Positions 48,854 through 58,279 of a DNA stretch of 64,000 bases are shown here, in pieces. The stretch's first letter is position 1. Every line of letters begins with the position of its first letter. Where the stretch lies: positions 62,001-126,000 of the forward strand of contig JBBDYQ010000007.1 in NCBI GenBank assembly GCA_040901445.1, read 5' to 3'. The position numbers were made by a program, and so were the translations under genes. Under the pieces are notes generated by a model. It saw only the letters and a list, made by a program, of their open reading frames with translations, had not been told where the DNA came from and searched no databases. This DNA is from Thermoleophilaceae bacterium (lineage in GTDB: Bacteria; Actinomycetota; Thermoleophilia; Solirubrobacterales; Thermoleophilaceae).

Positions 48854-50961
48854 CGGATGTAGATCGAACGCGACTGCAGGACGTCGTACGACCGCCGCTT
48901 CGTGCCGTCGGCGTTCAGGATGCCGGAGTCGAAGCGATCGTTGGCGTTCGGCCGCCAGTTGTAGACATACACCTGGCGGACGCGCTCCCGGAAGCGGCTC
49001 GCGAGGCTGAACATGAACCGCAGCCGATCCGCCGCGCGGCTCTCGCTCTTCGGGAACGGCACGTCGCCGCCGCTGGTCTCGAAGCGGACGATCCCGCCCG
49101 TCTCCGTGAGCCAGACCTCGAAGCCGCGGGCGGCGCGGTTGCGGCGCGCACCGTCCTCCAGCTCGCCGATCAGCCCGCGCACCCCGGCCGTGCCCTCACG
49201 ATTCACGTCGTCGTAGTTGTGCAGGCCGAAGATCCGCGGGCGGCCCTCGGCGAAGCGGAGGAAGTCCTCCACGTAGTCGCGCATGTTGTTCTGGTCGAGC
49301 ACGTCCAGGGCCACGATCTCGCAGTCGCGGCAGACGTCGAGCCAGGCGCCGTAGTACTGAGCGGCGCGCCGCGGGTTCCTCGCGATCGGCTGCGACTGGT
49401 GGTTGGCCTCGTTCCACGGGGCCACCATCTCGACCCACGGGTACTTCGCGTGGAAGCGCTCCATGGCCGCCTTGTACGCGCTCACGCTCGGCGCGCGGCA
49501 GTCCTCGTTCTCCAGGCAGCTCTGGCCGTCACCGTGGTTGAACGTGACGAACGGCTCGACGCCGGCGTTGCGGGCGTTCTGGAGCCACTGGTCCAGCGCG
49601 ACCGGGTTCGTGTCGATCGAGTCCCACGGCGTCACCAGACGGGCACGGCGCACGCCGAGGTCACGGAACAGCGCGGTGCCGAAGATGTCGGCCTTCGAGT
49701 CTCCGACGCCGACTGCGGGGCGGCGCTCCTCGACGGGCACCTCCTCGTAGCGGTCGCCGACGCGGGCGATCAGCAGCTCGCAGTCGTCGTCCACCTTGTC
49801 GTCGCCGTCGGCACGGACGGTGTCGTCGCCGTCCCCGCACTCGATCTCGTCCACCTGGCCGTCGGCCGCGACGATGTTGTCGTCACCATCGCCGCCCCAG
49901 ATGCGGTCCTGGCCGAGGCCACCCTCGATGCGATCGTCGCCGGCATCGCCGAAGAGCTGGTCGCGGCCGGACGCGCCGGTGATGCCGTCGTCGCCGCCGC
50001 CGCCGCGGATGACGTCCTCGTCGGCTCCGCCGTTCAGGGAGTCGCCGTCCGGACCGCCGGTGATGACGTCGTTGCCGAAGGCACCGTTGATGACGTTGGA
50101 GCCGCCCTGGCCGTCGAGCGCGTCGGCGCCCGGGCCGCCCTCCATGAAGTCACGGGCGTCGCCGCCGAGCAGCGTGTCGTCGGCGATGGAGCCGTCGATG
50201 GCGTCGACGGCCGCGCCGCCCTGCAGCGTGTCGGCCTCGAGCGTGCCGGCGAGGGTGTTCAGCCCCGAGAGGTCGGACGCCGGATCCTGGCCGGTGTCCG
50301 GGTCCTTGCCGAAGCGCCCCTCGCGCCGGATCACGATCTCGCAGTCGCGGGCCACGTCGTCGCCGCCGTCGGCGCGCACGACGTCGCGCCCGGGGCCGCA
50401 GCGCACCACATCGGGCTGGCCGTCGATGGAGACGATGTTGTCGTTGCCCGGGCCGCCCTCGATCAGGTCCTGGCCGAGACCGCCGTCGATGCGGTCGTTC
50501 CCCTCGCCGCCGAAGAGGTGATCACGGCCGGACGCTCCGCTGATGCCGTCGTCGCCGCCGCCGCCGAAGATGCGGTCGTCGTCGGCGCCGCCGTTCAGCG
50601 AGTCCACCTGGTCGCCGCCCTTGATGAGGTCGTTGCCCGATCCGCCGTCGATGATGTTCGACCCGCTCTCCCCGTCGAGCGAGTCGTTGCCGGCGTCGCC
50701 GGTGATGAAGTCGCGGTCGTTGCCGCCGCGAATGTCGTCGTCACCCGGCCCGCCGCTGATCGTGTCCACGCCTGCACCGCCGTCGAGGCGGTCGTCGCCG
50801 CCGCGGCCGGCGATCTGGTCGTCGCCGTCGAGACCGGCGATCAGGTCGTTGCCGTCGCCGCCCTGAAGGCTGTCGTTGCCCGCGGTCTGTGCAAGGGCCA
50901 CGGCCGTGATCGACATCGTGAGCGCGATGAGCGCAAGGAAGAATGTGACTCTGCGAGACAT
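48850..50961 (-). CDS. Secreted RTX-repeat protein with GH-A-type TIM barrel
   Basis: A 703-aa exported protein. A signal peptide (about 1-24, ending AVALA) precedes two blocks of calcium-binding GGxGxDxxx nonapeptide repeats (about 25-200 and 255-405). Each block ends with a cysteine-containing unit (DVVRCGPGRDVV ... ARDCEIV; DEIECGDGDDTV ... DDDCELL), so the module is duplicated. The C-terminal domain (about 430-703) reads as a clan GH-A barrel: Glu518 in APWNEANHQ is the expected acid/base and Glu620 in VWLTETGGI the expected nucleophile. The substrate is unknown. ATG 50961 follows AGGAG closely. Confidence 0.85.
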   Translation of the reverse strand: MSRRVTFFLALIALTMSITAVALAQTAGNDSLQGGDGNDLIAGLDGDDQIAGRGGDDRLDGGAGVDTISGGPGDDDIRGGNDRDFITGDAGNDSLDGESGSNIIDGGSGNDLIKGGDQVDSLNGGADDDRIFGGGGDDGISGASGRDHLFGGEGNDRIDGGLGQDLIEGGPGNDNIVSIDGQPDVVRCGPGRDVVRADGGDDVARDCEIVIRREGRFGKDPDTGQDPASDLSGLNTLAGTLEADTLQGGAAVDAIDGSIADDTLLGGDARDFMEGGPGADALDGQGGSNVINGAFGNDVITGGPDGDSLNGGADEDVIRGGGGDDGITGASGRDQLFGDAGDDRIEGGLGQDRIWGGDGDDNIVAADGQVDEIECGDGDDTVRADGDDKVDDDCELLIARVGDRYEEVPVEERRPAVGVGDSKADIFGTALFRDLGVRRARLVTPWDSIDTNPVALDQWLQNARNAGVEPFVTFNHGDGQSCLENEDCRAPSVSAYKAAMERFHAKYPWVEMVAPWNEANHQSQPIARNPRRAAQYYGAWLDVCRDCEIVALDVLDQNNMRDYVEDFLRFAEGRPRIFGLHNYDDVNREGTAGVRGLIGELEDGARRNRAARGFEVWLTETGGIVRFETSGGDVPFPKSESRAADRLRFMFSLASRFRERVRQVYVYNWRPNANDRFDSGILNADGTKRRSYDVLQSRSIYIR

Positions 50962-51084
50962 GGTCTCCTGGGGAAGATCGGGAACGGACCAGCGAGGGGC
51001 TGGAGCGGAACACTCCACCCAAACGCGTCCTCAAACACACGAACGGGTTACATGATGCGGTGCCGAGCGCGGTAGGTTCCGCGC

Positions 51085-52059
51085 GTGCCCGGCATGTTCG
51101 TCACCGGCGGCTCCGGTTTCATTGGCGGAGCGCTCATCCGGAGACTCGTCTCCGCCGGCCACCGTGTACCCGCCCTGGCGCGTTCCGACACCTCGGCGGC
51201 GCGGGTGGCGGAACTGGGCGCCGAGCCCGTGCGCGGCGACCTCGACGACACCGATGCCATGCGCCGGGGAGCGGACGGCTGCGAGACGGCGTTCCACGCC
51301 GCGGCCGCCCTGGGCGAGTGGGGCCGGCGAGAGGACTTCGAGCGCGGCAACGTGCTCGGCACGCGCAACGCGCTCGAGGGATGCGCCGCCGCCGGCGTCC
51401 GTCGCTTCGTGCACGTGGGCACCGAGGCGGCGCTGCTGGCGGGGCAGCCGCTGGTGCAGGTGAACGAGGACGCGCCGCTGCGCCCGGACTCCTCAGCGCT
51501 CTACTCGTCCACGAAGGCGGAGGCCGAGCAGGCGGTGCGCGACGCCAGCCGCGACGGCTTCGAGACCGTGGTCGTCCGCCCGCGGCTGGTGTGGGGCCCC
51601 GGCGACACCACCATCCTGCCCTCGCTCGCCGAGGCCGTGCGCGGCGGGCGCTTCGCCTGGATCGGCGGCGGGCGCCACCTGACGGCCACGACGCATGTGG
51701 ACAACGTGGTGGAGGGCCTGCTGCTGGCTGCCGAGCGCGGTCGCGCCGGAGCCGCCTACTTCGTGACGGACGGGGAGCCCGTCGCCTTCCGCGACTTCGT
51801 GACGGATCTCCTCGCCACCGCGGGAGTCGAGGCGCCCGCGCGAAACGCTCCGAAGCCCGTGGTTCGCGCCGTTGCCGCGGCGGGCGAGACGCTGTGGCGC
51901 GTGCTGCCGCTGCGCGGCGCCCCGCCCCTCACCCGGCTGGCCTACTGGCTGGCCGCGCTGGAGACCACCATCGACATCTCCCGGGCCCGCGAGGAGCTGG
52001 GCTACGCGCCGGTGAAGACCCGCGAGGAAGGGCTGGCGGAGCTCCGGGCGGCGGCGTGA
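51085..52059 (+). CDS. NAD-dependent epimerase/dehydratase (3-beta-HSD-like)
   Basis: A 324-aa extended SDR. The cofactor motif is FVTGGSGFIGGALIRRL, the catalytic YxxxK is in LYSSTKAEAEQ, and VVRPRLVWGPGD is the later conserved strand. The C-terminal region LWRVLPLRGAPPLTRLAYW is typical of 3-beta-hydroxysteroid dehydrogenase-like proteins. The substrate is unknown. GTG start. It is a paralogue of the frameshifted gene at 53879 (same GDLDDT and G..GC motifs), separated from it by dut and hflX. Confidence 0.88.
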   Translation: MPGMFVTGGSGFIGGALIRRLVSAGHRVPALARSDTSAARVAELGAEPVRGDLDDTDAMRRGADGCETAFHAAAALGEWGRREDFERGNVLGTRNALEGCAAAGVRRFVHVGTEAALLAGQPLVQVNEDAPLRPDSSALYSSTKAEAEQAVRDASRDGFETVVVRPRLVWGPGDTTILPSLAEAVRGGRFAWIGGGRHLTATTHVDNVVEGLLLAAERGRAGAAYFVTDGEPVAFRDFVTDLLATAGVEAPARNAPKPVVRAVAAAGETLWRVLPLRGAPPLTRLAYWLAALETTIDISRAREELGYAPVKTREEGLAELRAAA

Positions 52060-52072
52060 GACGCCGGCCCGC

Positions 52073-52504
52073 TCAGCGGCCGCTGGAGCCGAAGCCGCCG
52101 GCGCCGCGCGCGGTTTCTTCGAGCGAAACGACCTCGACGACCTCGGGCGCCTCCACCCGCGCGATCACGAGCTGGGCGATGCGGTCGCCCGGCTCGATCT
52201 CGAATGGCTCGGCACGGTCGGTGTTGAGCAGCAGCACGCGCACCTCGCCCCTATAGCCCGCGTCGATCAGCCCGGGCGCGTTGACCAGCGCGATGCCGTG
52301 GCGCAGCGCCAGGCCGGAGCGGGGCAGCACGAGCCCCGCGTGCCCGTCCGCGATGGCCACGGCGATGCCGGTGCCCACAGACGCGCGCTCGCCCGGGCCG
52401 AGGGTGGCGGTCTCAGCCGCGAAGAGGTCGTAGCCGGCGTCGCCGTCGTGGGCGCGCAGCGGCGGGCTGGCCGCCTCGGACAGGCGGCTGAAGCGCAGCG
52501 TCAC
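52073..52504 (-). CDS. dut: dUTP diphosphatase
   Basis: A 143-aa trimeric dUTPase that hydrolyses dUTP to dUMP. All five motifs are present: AGYDLFA, PRSGLAL, the substrate-binding [22 protein letters not shown], and the C-terminal glycine-rich arm [10 protein letters not shown] that closes over the phosphates. Length is standard. The GTG start overlaps the hflX stop by four bases, so it is made together with the GTPase. Confidence 0.95.
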   Translation of the reverse strand: MTLRFSRLSEAASPPLRAHDGDAGYDLFAAETATLGPGERASVGTGIAVAIADGHAGLVLPRSGLALRHGIALVNAPGLIDAGYRGEVRVLLLNTDRAEPFEIEPGDRIAQLVIARVEAPEVVEVVSLEETARGAGGFGSSGR

Positions 52505-53838
52505 TCGCGCGGGCGGCCGTTGGCGCCGTTGACGGAGAAGCGCTCGAAGCGGGACGCGGCGCCCGCGGGCACAAGCGCGCGGACGCGTACGCCCTGGGCG
52601 GTGTCCTCGCGCTCCATCTCTCCGGCGAGGTCGTGCAGCTCGGACAGGCTGCCGCCGTCCTCGTAGGGCACGAGCAGGTCCAGGGGCCGGAGCGTGCGCA
52701 GGAAGCGAGCCTCGACGACTTCGCGCACGTCGTCGAGCCCCTCCCCGGTCTCGGCCGACACCTGCACGGCGCCGGGGTGGCGGAAGGACAGCGCGCGGCG
52801 CGTCTCGGCGTCGAGAAGGTCCACCTTGTTGAGCGCGAGCACCCGCGGCCGCTCGGCGGCGCCGATCTCGTGCAGCACGTCGTCCACCGCCGACAGCATC
52901 TCGGAGAGCTCCTCCTCGGCCACCGACGCGTCGGCCACGTGGACGATCAGGTCCGCCTCCAGGGCCTCCTCCAGCGTGGCCGCGAACGCCTCCACGAGCT
53001 GGTGGGGGAGCTTGCGGATGAAGCCGACGGTGTCCGTGAGCAGGTAGCTGCGGCCCGAGATCTCGAACGACCGCGTGGTGGGATCGAGCGTGTGGAAGAG
53101 CCGGTGCGCCACTCCCACCTCGGCTCCCGTGAGGGCATTGAGCAGCGACGACTTGCCCGCGTTCGTGTAGCCGGCGAGCGCGACGGTGGGCAGCTGGGCG
53201 CGCTCGCGCTCCCGCCGCATGACCGAGCGCGTGGCGCGCGTGCGGTCGAGCCGGCGCTTGAGCGCGGAGATGCGGTCACGCGCGAGGCGGCGGTCGGTCT
53301 CGATCTGCGTCTCACCCGGGCCCCTGGTGCCGATGCCCGGCGCGGCCGCGCTGGCGCCCAGGCGCTCAAGGTGCGTCCACAGGCCGCGCATCCGGGCGAG
53401 GTTGTACTCGAGCTGCGCCAGCTCGACCTGGAGCTTGCCCTCGGCCGAGTTGGCGTGGCCGGCGAAGATGTCGAGGATGATGGCCGTGCGGTCGATGACC
53501 GGCACTCCCACCTCCTGCTCGAGGTTGCGCTCCTGCCGGGGCAGCAGCTCGTCGTCGCACGCGATGAGGTTGGCGTCCGCCTCCTTCACTGCGCGCTTGA
53601 GCTCCGCGAGCTTGCCCTTGCCGAAGTAGCGGTCGGGGTCGGGGCGTGGCCGGCGCTGGCTGAGCTCGCCCGCCACGGCCACGCCGGCCGTGCGCAGCAG
53701 CTCGCGCAGCTCGGCAAGGTCCGGCTCGTCCGGACCGGCGGAGATGCACAGCGCCCGCTGGCGCGCGCGGCGGTTGCGAATGCCCTCGCCGTACCCCGCA
53801 CGCGTCTCGCCGGTGCGACCGTGTCTTCCCCTTTCCAT
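52501..53838 (-). CDS. hflX: GTPase HflX
   Basis: A 445-aa ribosome-associated GTPase that splits stalled or heat-damaged ribosomes. The N-terminal HflX domain includes [17 protein letters not shown] and [21 protein letters not shown]. The linker ends [17 protein letters not shown]. The G-domain has G1 [10 protein letters not shown]3 [17 protein letters not shown], and G4 NKVD. A C-terminal domain (about 365-445) is present. ATG 53838 lies right behind GGAGGTG. It is divergent from the frameshifted epimerase gene and coupled to dut. Confidence 0.95.
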   Translation of the reverse strand: MERGRHGRTGETRAGYGEGIRNRRARQRALCISAGPDEPDLAELRELLRTAGVAVAGELSQRRPRPDPDRYFGKGKLAELKRAVKEADANLIACDDELLPRQERNLEQEVGVPVIDRTAIILDIFAGHANSAEGKLQVELAQLEYNLARMRGLWTHLERLGASAAAPGIGTRGPGETQIETDRRLARDRISALKRRLDRTRATRSVMRRERERAQLPTVALAGYTNAGKSSLLNALTGAEVGVAHRLFHTLDPTTRSFEISGRSYLLTDTVGFIRKLPHQLVEAFAATLEEALEADLIVHVADASVAEEELSEMLSAVDDVLHEIGAAERPRVLALNKVDLLDAETRRALSFRHPGAVQVSAETGEGLDDVREVVEARFLRTLRPLDLLVPYEDGGSLSELHDLAGEMEREDTAQGVRVRALVPAGAASRFERFSVNGANGRPRE

Positions 53839-53878
53839 CACCTCCAGTCTAGGCGGGAACCCCGATAGGCTCCCGCCG

Positions 53879-54849
53879 ATGAAGGTCTTCGTGACGGGTG
53901 GGACGGGGTTCATCGGCGGCCACGTGGTGCGTCTGCTGCGCGAGCGCGCGACGACGTCGCCTGCCTGGTGCGCAACCCGGCGAAGGCGGCGGCGCTCGAT
54001 GAGCTCGGCGCCACGCTCGTGCAGGGCGACCTCGACGACACCGGCGCCATCCGGCGTGGCCTCGAGGGCTGCGACGCCGCCATCCACGGGGCGGCCATCT
54101 ACAAGGTCGGGATCCCGAAGTCCGAGCGCGCGGCCATGCGCGCCGCCAACGTGGCCGGCACCGAGAACGTGCTCGACGCGTGCGTCGATGCGGGCGTGGG
54201 CCGCGTGGTCTACGTCTCGACCATCAACGTCTTCGGCAACACCAAGGGCCAGATCGTGGACGAGGGCCATCACCGCGACGAGTCGGAGGGCTTCCTCTCG
54301 GTCTACGACGAGACCAAGTTCCGCTCGCACGAGGTGGCGCTCGACCGCATCGCGAAGGGCGCGCCGATCGTGATCGTGCAGCCCGGCGGCGTGTACGGCC
54401 CGGGCGACCATTCGGAGGTCGGCAACATGATCGACCAGACCCGCAAGGGCAAGCTGCGGATGAAGGCGTTCCCCGAGCTGGGCTTCAACCTCGTGTTCGT
54501 GGAGGACGTGGCGGCCGGCGTGCTGCTCGCGCTCGACAAGGGCAAGGTGGGCGAGTCCTACGTGCTCGGGGGAGAGGTCTCGACCATGGGCGAGCTCATC
54601 GACCGCGTGGCCGAGATCGAGGGGCGCAGCGCTCCGCGGCTCACGCTGCCGGCCACGATGGCCAAGCTCTCCGCCCCGCTGGGCCCGGTCGTCGGCCCGC
54701 TCATGGGCTTCCCGCCCAACCTGCACGAGGCCATCAAGGCGGCGCACAACGTGACCTACTGGGCAAAGGACGACAAGGCCCGCAGCGAGCTGGGCTACGC
54801 GCCGCGCGACCTGGACACGGGCCTGCGCGACACCCTCACGGCGAGCTGA
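53879..54849 (+). pseudogene. NAD-dependent epimerase, interrupted by a frameshift
   Basis: The frame from ATG 53879 reads MKVFVTGGTGFIGGHVVRLL and then derails. The following frame, one base earlier, continues with CLVRNPAKAAALDELGAT, GDLDDTGAIRRG, VVYVSTINVFG, YDETKFRSH (YxxxK) and VQPGGVYGPGD to the stop at 54849. One base is missing near 53945-53950 in a GCGCGCGACGACG run; restoring it gives an intact protein of about 323 aa. All catalytic and cofactor motifs survive, so recent inactivation, or an error in this GC-rich run, is more likely than old decay. It is a paralogue of the gene at 51085. Confidence 0.85.
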
Positions 54850-55557
54850 CTAGGAACTGCCGCCCCCAGGGAGGGACGCCCGCCGCAGCGGGGGCAGCAC
54901 GCCCTCCGGGCTGAAGCGCTCGGGCAGCGAGCGACCGGGCAGCACGATCACGCACTCGTCGGGGTCCCCGACCCAGCTCGCGTGGCCCACGGCGTAGCGG
55001 TGCGCGCAGAGCGCCGCACCCGCGGCGTCGATCTCCTCGATCCGGCGCGACCACAGCGCCTCCCCCTCCTCGTCGTCGTCGGTCACGTGATCATCCACGA
55101 GCTCCTGCACGCGCAGGTGCACGCCCATGGGGTGGCGGCGCGCTGGCACGCGGCGGCCCTGGAGCGCGCAGAAGATGCCGTCGAGGTTGGTCTCGAACAC
55201 CGCGGCGTCGTGGTAGGCGCCCTCGTCCACCGGGCCGGAGCTGCCCTCGACGTCGGGCTCGTACACGCCGAGGTCGGAGAGGGCATCGAACAGCTCACGG
55301 CCCGCGTCGACCGGCCGGTGGGGCGCGATGCCGCGGCGCCGCAGGTCCGCATCGCAGGCGCGCCTGCCGGTCGTCCGGGGCGCGGCGATCGCCACGACGG
55401 CCTCGCCCAGCGCACGGATCTGCGCCACCACCTGCGCCACCCTGCCCGGCTCGAAGAAGGTGGCGCCCAGGCGGATCGGCGGCTCGGCCGCGCGCACCTC
55501 CTCCAGCGTGCAGAGGTGCTGGAACTCGGCCCCGACGGCGATGCCGCAATAGTGCAC
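54850..55557 (-). CDS. DUF429 family protein
   Basis: A 235-aa protein of the DUF429 family, thought to have an RNase H-like fold but without established activity. The N-terminal strand HYCGIAVGAEF carries the usual G-x-D/A position, but the acidic residue common there is not present. VVAIAAPRTT, the ALQGRRVPARRHPMGVH segment and the C-terminal AGAALCAHRYAVGHASWVG, which matches the family's AY.A...A..... element, are visible. GTG start. It begins four bases after the dapL stop and is probably in the dapF-dapL operon. Confidence 0.7.
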   Translation of the reverse strand: MHYCGIAVGAEFQHLCTLEEVRAAEPPIRLGATFFEPGRVAQVVAQIRALGEAVVAIAAPRTTGRRACDADLRRRGIAPHRPVDAGRELFDALSDLGVYEPDVEGSSGPVDEGAYHDAAVFETNLDGIFCALQGRRVPARRHPMGVHLRVQELVDDHVTDDDEEGEALWSRRIEEIDAAGAALCAHRYAVGHASWVGDPDECVIVLPGRSLPERFSPEGVLPPLRRASLPGGGSS

Positions 55558-55561
55558 GCGC

Positions 55562-56725
55562 CTAGCCTCCCAGCGACCCGCGCAGGCGCTCGACCGCTTC
55601 GGTCAGCCGCTCGTCGGGGACGGTGAGGGAGATGCGGAAGAAGCCCTCGCCGTTGGGCCCGTACGCGCCCCCCGGCGAGACGACCACGCCGGACTCCTCG
55701 AGCACCAGCTCGCAGTAGGAGGCCGAGGTGTGGCCGTCGGGCACGGGCGCCCACACGTAGATCGTTCCCTTCGGCTTCGTGACGTCCACGCCGATCTCGC
55801 GCAGGGCGTCGCAGACAAGATCGCGGCGGCGGGCGTAGACCTCGCTCATCCGCCGGGGCTCCTGGTCCCCGTCGTCGAGCGCCGCAGCCGCTGCAAGTTG
55901 GACCGCCTCGAACATTCCGGAGTCGATGTTGGTCTTCAGCCGCCAGTAGGACTCGACGGCCTGGGCGTTTCCGACGATGGCCGCCGTCCGCCATCCCGTC
56001 ATGGTGTAGCCCTTCGAGAGCGAGAACACCTCGACGCCCACGTCCTTGGCCCCGGGCGTCTGGAGGAAGCTGGGCGCCACGTAGCCGTCGAACGTGGTCT
56101 CCGTATAGGACGCGTCGTGCACCACGAGCACGTCGTGCTCCCGCGCGAAGGCCACCGCCTGCTCGAACAGTCCGTCGGGGGCGATCGCGCCGGTGGGGTT
56201 GTTCGGGTAGTTGAGGTAGAGCAGCCGGGCGCGCTCACGGTCGGGCTCGGAGATGGCCTGGAGGTCCGGAGCGAAGCCGCGCTCGGGCAGCAGCGGCATG
56301 AGCACGGGGTCGGCGCCCGCCAGCAGCGGACCGCCCGTGTACACCGGGTAGCCGGGGTCCGCGGCCAGCGCGGCGTCGCCTGGATCGAGGAATGCGAGAT
56401 TGAGGTTGAAGATGCACTCCTTGGCCCCGAGCGCCGGCACGATCTCGGTTGCCGCGTCGAGGGTCACACCGAAGCGGCGCTCGTAGAAGCCCGCCATCGC
56501 CGCGCGGAACTCCGGGCGCCCGCGGTTGGAGGGGTACTGGTGAGTGCCCCCGTCGCGGGCGGCCGCCGCCAGCGCATCCACCACGAAACCTGGCGTCGGC
56601 GTATCCGGGTCGCCGATGCCGAGGCTGATCACGTCCACCCCCTGCTCCCTCTTCGCGGCGACCTTGCGCTCGAGCTCGGCGAACAGGTACGGCGGTATGC
56701 GCTCCAGGCGCCTACTGGGCTTCAT
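55562..56725 (-). CDS. dapL: LL-diaminopimelate aminotransferase-like PLP enzyme
   Basis: A 387-aa class I/II aminotransferase. The start RIPPYLFAELERKVA and VISLGIGDPDTPTP are typical of the DapL branch, which makes LL-diaminopimelate directly from tetrahydrodipicolinate. The PLP site is VFSLSKGYTMTGWR with the Schiff-base lysine, LYLNYPNNPTGA is the conserved asparagine region, and FFRISLTVPDER holds the carboxylate-binding arginine. The gene overlaps the 3' end of dapF by 14 bases, which supports the role in lysine/DAP synthesis; a generic aspartate aminotransferase remains possible. Confidence 0.85.
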   Translation of the reverse strand: MKPSRRLERIPPYLFAELERKVAAKREQGVDVISLGIGDPDTPTPGFVVDALAAAARDGGTHQYPSNRGRPEFRAAMAGFYERRFGVTLDAATEIVPALGAKECIFNLNLAFLDPGDAALAADPGYPVYTGGPLLAGADPVLMPLLPERGFAPDLQAISEPDRERARLLYLNYPNNPTGAIAPDGLFEQAVAFAREHDVLVVHDASYTETTFDGYVAPSFLQTPGAKDVGVEVFSLSKGYTMTGWRTAAIVGNAQAVESYWRLKTNIDSGMFEAVQLAAAAALDDGDQEPRRMSEVYARRRDLVCDALREIGVDVTKPKGTIYVWAPVPDGHTSASYCELVLEESGVVVSPGGAYGPNGEGFFRISLTVPDERLTEAVERLRGSLGG

Positions 56726-57530
56726 GCAGCTCCTTCACGAATTCGGCGGCCAGCTCGCCCGCGTAAACGGGGCGCGCCCAGCCGGTCAGGGTCACGTGCA
56801 GGTCCTCCCCCACCTCGACCTCCAGGTCGCCGCCGTCGAGGTGGACGGTCACCGGGCTGTCAGCACCCTGCAGCACGGCGGCGATGGCCGCGCCGCTCGC
56901 CCCGGTGCCCGACGACATCGTCTCCCCAACCCCGCGCTCGAAGATCCGCGCGCTGATCTCACCGGCGGAGTCGCGGCGCCAGAACGACACGTTGGTGCGG
57001 TTGGGGAAGAGCGCGGTGTCGGACTCGATCGGGGCTCCGTAACGGGCCAGGTCCAGATCCCCCAGCCCCTCGTCGAGGCGGATGGCGCACTGCGGGTTGC
57101 CGATCTCGATCGAGGTGTAGGCGAACTCCCGGCCGGCCGAGGTGAGCGTGTCGTCGCGCAGGTGCCTGGCCCGCCCCATGTCCACGGTGCAGGTGTCGGG
57201 GCCGGTGATGCGGGGGCGGATCTCTCCGGCGGGGGTGCGTATGGAGAACACGTCCTGCCCGGTCCAGCCGCGGTGGCGCAGGTAGAGGATGGCCTCGCGG
57301 GCCCCGTTGCCCGAAAGCTCGGCCTCCGATCCGTCCGGGTTGAAGATGCGCAGGTCCGCCACGAAGCCGCGCTCCTCCGTCCTCGACAGCAGCAGGACGC
57401 CGTCGGACCCCACGCCGCTGTGAGGCGCGCAGATGCGGCGGATGCGCTCGGGCGTGAGCTCGACTGCAAGCGCGTCCTCCTCGAGGATCACGTAGTCGTT
57501 GCCAAGCGCGTTCCACTTCTCGAACCTCAC
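56712..57530 (-). CDS. dapF: Diaminopimelate epimerase-like protein with both active-site Cys replaced by Ser
   Basis: A 272-aa protein with the DapF fold: start FEKWNALGNDYVI, SGVGSDGVLLL, FNPDGSEAELSGNGARE, EIGNPQCAI, and ERGVGETMSSGTGA. DapF epimerises LL- to meso-diaminopimelate using two cysteines, at CGNGAR and ACGTGA. Here both are serine (Ser73 and Ser207); the codons are TCG in both places. All substrate-binding residues around them remain. The enzyme may therefore be weak, have a different mechanism, or have lost racemase activity. GTG 57530 matches the family start. It overlaps dapL downstream. Confidence 0.85.
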   Translation of the reverse strand: MRFEKWNALGNDYVILEEDALAVELTPERIRRICAPHSGVGSDGVLLLSRTEERGFVADLRIFNPDGSEAELSGNGAREAILYLRHRGWTGQDVFSIRTPAGEIRPRITGPDTCTVDMGRARHLRDDTLTSAGREFAYTSIEIGNPQCAIRLDEGLGDLDLARYGAPIESDTALFPNRTNVSFWRRDSAGEISARIFERGVGETMSSGTGASGAAIAAVLQGADSPVTVHLDGGDLEVEVGEDLHVTLTGWARPVYAGELAAEFVKELHEAQ

Positions 57531-57665
57531 GGCCGCGAAACCTAGATGATCGGACACCGCTGGACGTATGTTCGAGCCTCTCCCGCGCGTAACTCCCCGA
57601 CTTCTGGCCCGCGGGCGCGTTCTTGCCGATGAACCCACGCCCCCTGAGTCAAGGAGTCTCCCCTG

Positions 57666-58256
57666 ATGAAGAAGCTGACCATCGGTTGTGCGCTCGCCGC
57701 GTCGCTGGCCCTGCCGGGCATCGCCTCGGCCGCCGACCGCCACGAGGTGCGCGAGGCCGCGCGGGAATGCCGCGCAGACCGTGCGGCGATGGGCGCCGAG
57801 CAGTTCCGCGCCGAGCACCGCAGCCTCGGCCGCTGTATCCGGGCCACGATCCGGGCGGACCGCCGTGCCGACCGCGCCGCCCGCCGCCAGGCGGTGCGCG
57901 ACTGCCGCGAGCAGGACCTGCGCGGGCGCGCGCTGGCGCGCTGCATCCGCGGTGAGGTGCGCGAGGCCGAGGCCGAGGAGCGCCAGGAGGCCCGCGCCGA
58001 GCGCAACGCCGCCCGCGAGTGCCGCGCCGAGCGCGAGGCCATGGGCGAGGACGCGTTCCGCGAGCAGTACGGCACCAACCGCAACAAGCGCAACGCGTTC
58101 GGCAAGTGCGTCTCGTCGAAGGTGGCCGAGGACGAGGAGAGCGACGGTTCCGAGCCCGAGGACGACGAGGGGCAGGATGCCCCCGCCGCGCAGGGCGAGG
58201 GCCGCGGGCGTCCGGACGGCGCCGGACGGCCGGATAACGCCGGCCGGCCCGCCTAA
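57666..58256 (+). CDS. Secreted cysteine- and arginine-rich repeat protein
   Basis: A 196-aa exported protein of unknown function. A signal peptide (1-22, ASAADR) precedes a charged helical region with an internal duplication: ARECRADRAAMGAEQFR (32-48) and ARECRAEREAMGEDAFR (117-133), with a weaker middle unit around 75-94. Cysteines fall in pairs (35/57, 80/93, 119/148), suggesting one disulfide per helical hairpin. The C-terminal 45 residues are acidic then Gly/Arg/Pro-rich. AAGGAG precedes ATG 57666, and a 32-codon upstream reading frame ends on that ATG (TGATG). Confidence 0.75.
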   Translation: MKKLTIGCALAASLALPGIASAADRHEVREAARECRADRAAMGAEQFRAEHRSLGRCIRATIRADRRADRAARRQAVRDCREQDLRGRALARCIRGEVREAEAEERQEARAERNAARECRAEREAMGEDAFREQYGTNRNKRNAFGKCVSSKVAEDEESDGSEPEDDEGQDAPAAQGEGRGRPDGAGRPDNAGRPA

Positions 58257-58279
58257 CCGACCGCGCCCACACGGGAGCG

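Noticed and set aside
49219-51075. 618-codon open frame on the plus strand opposite the RTX gene
   Set aside because: Its Val/Ala-rich repeats are the antisense image of the GGxGxD repeats; the minus-strand protein has a signal peptide, ribosome binding site and domain matches.
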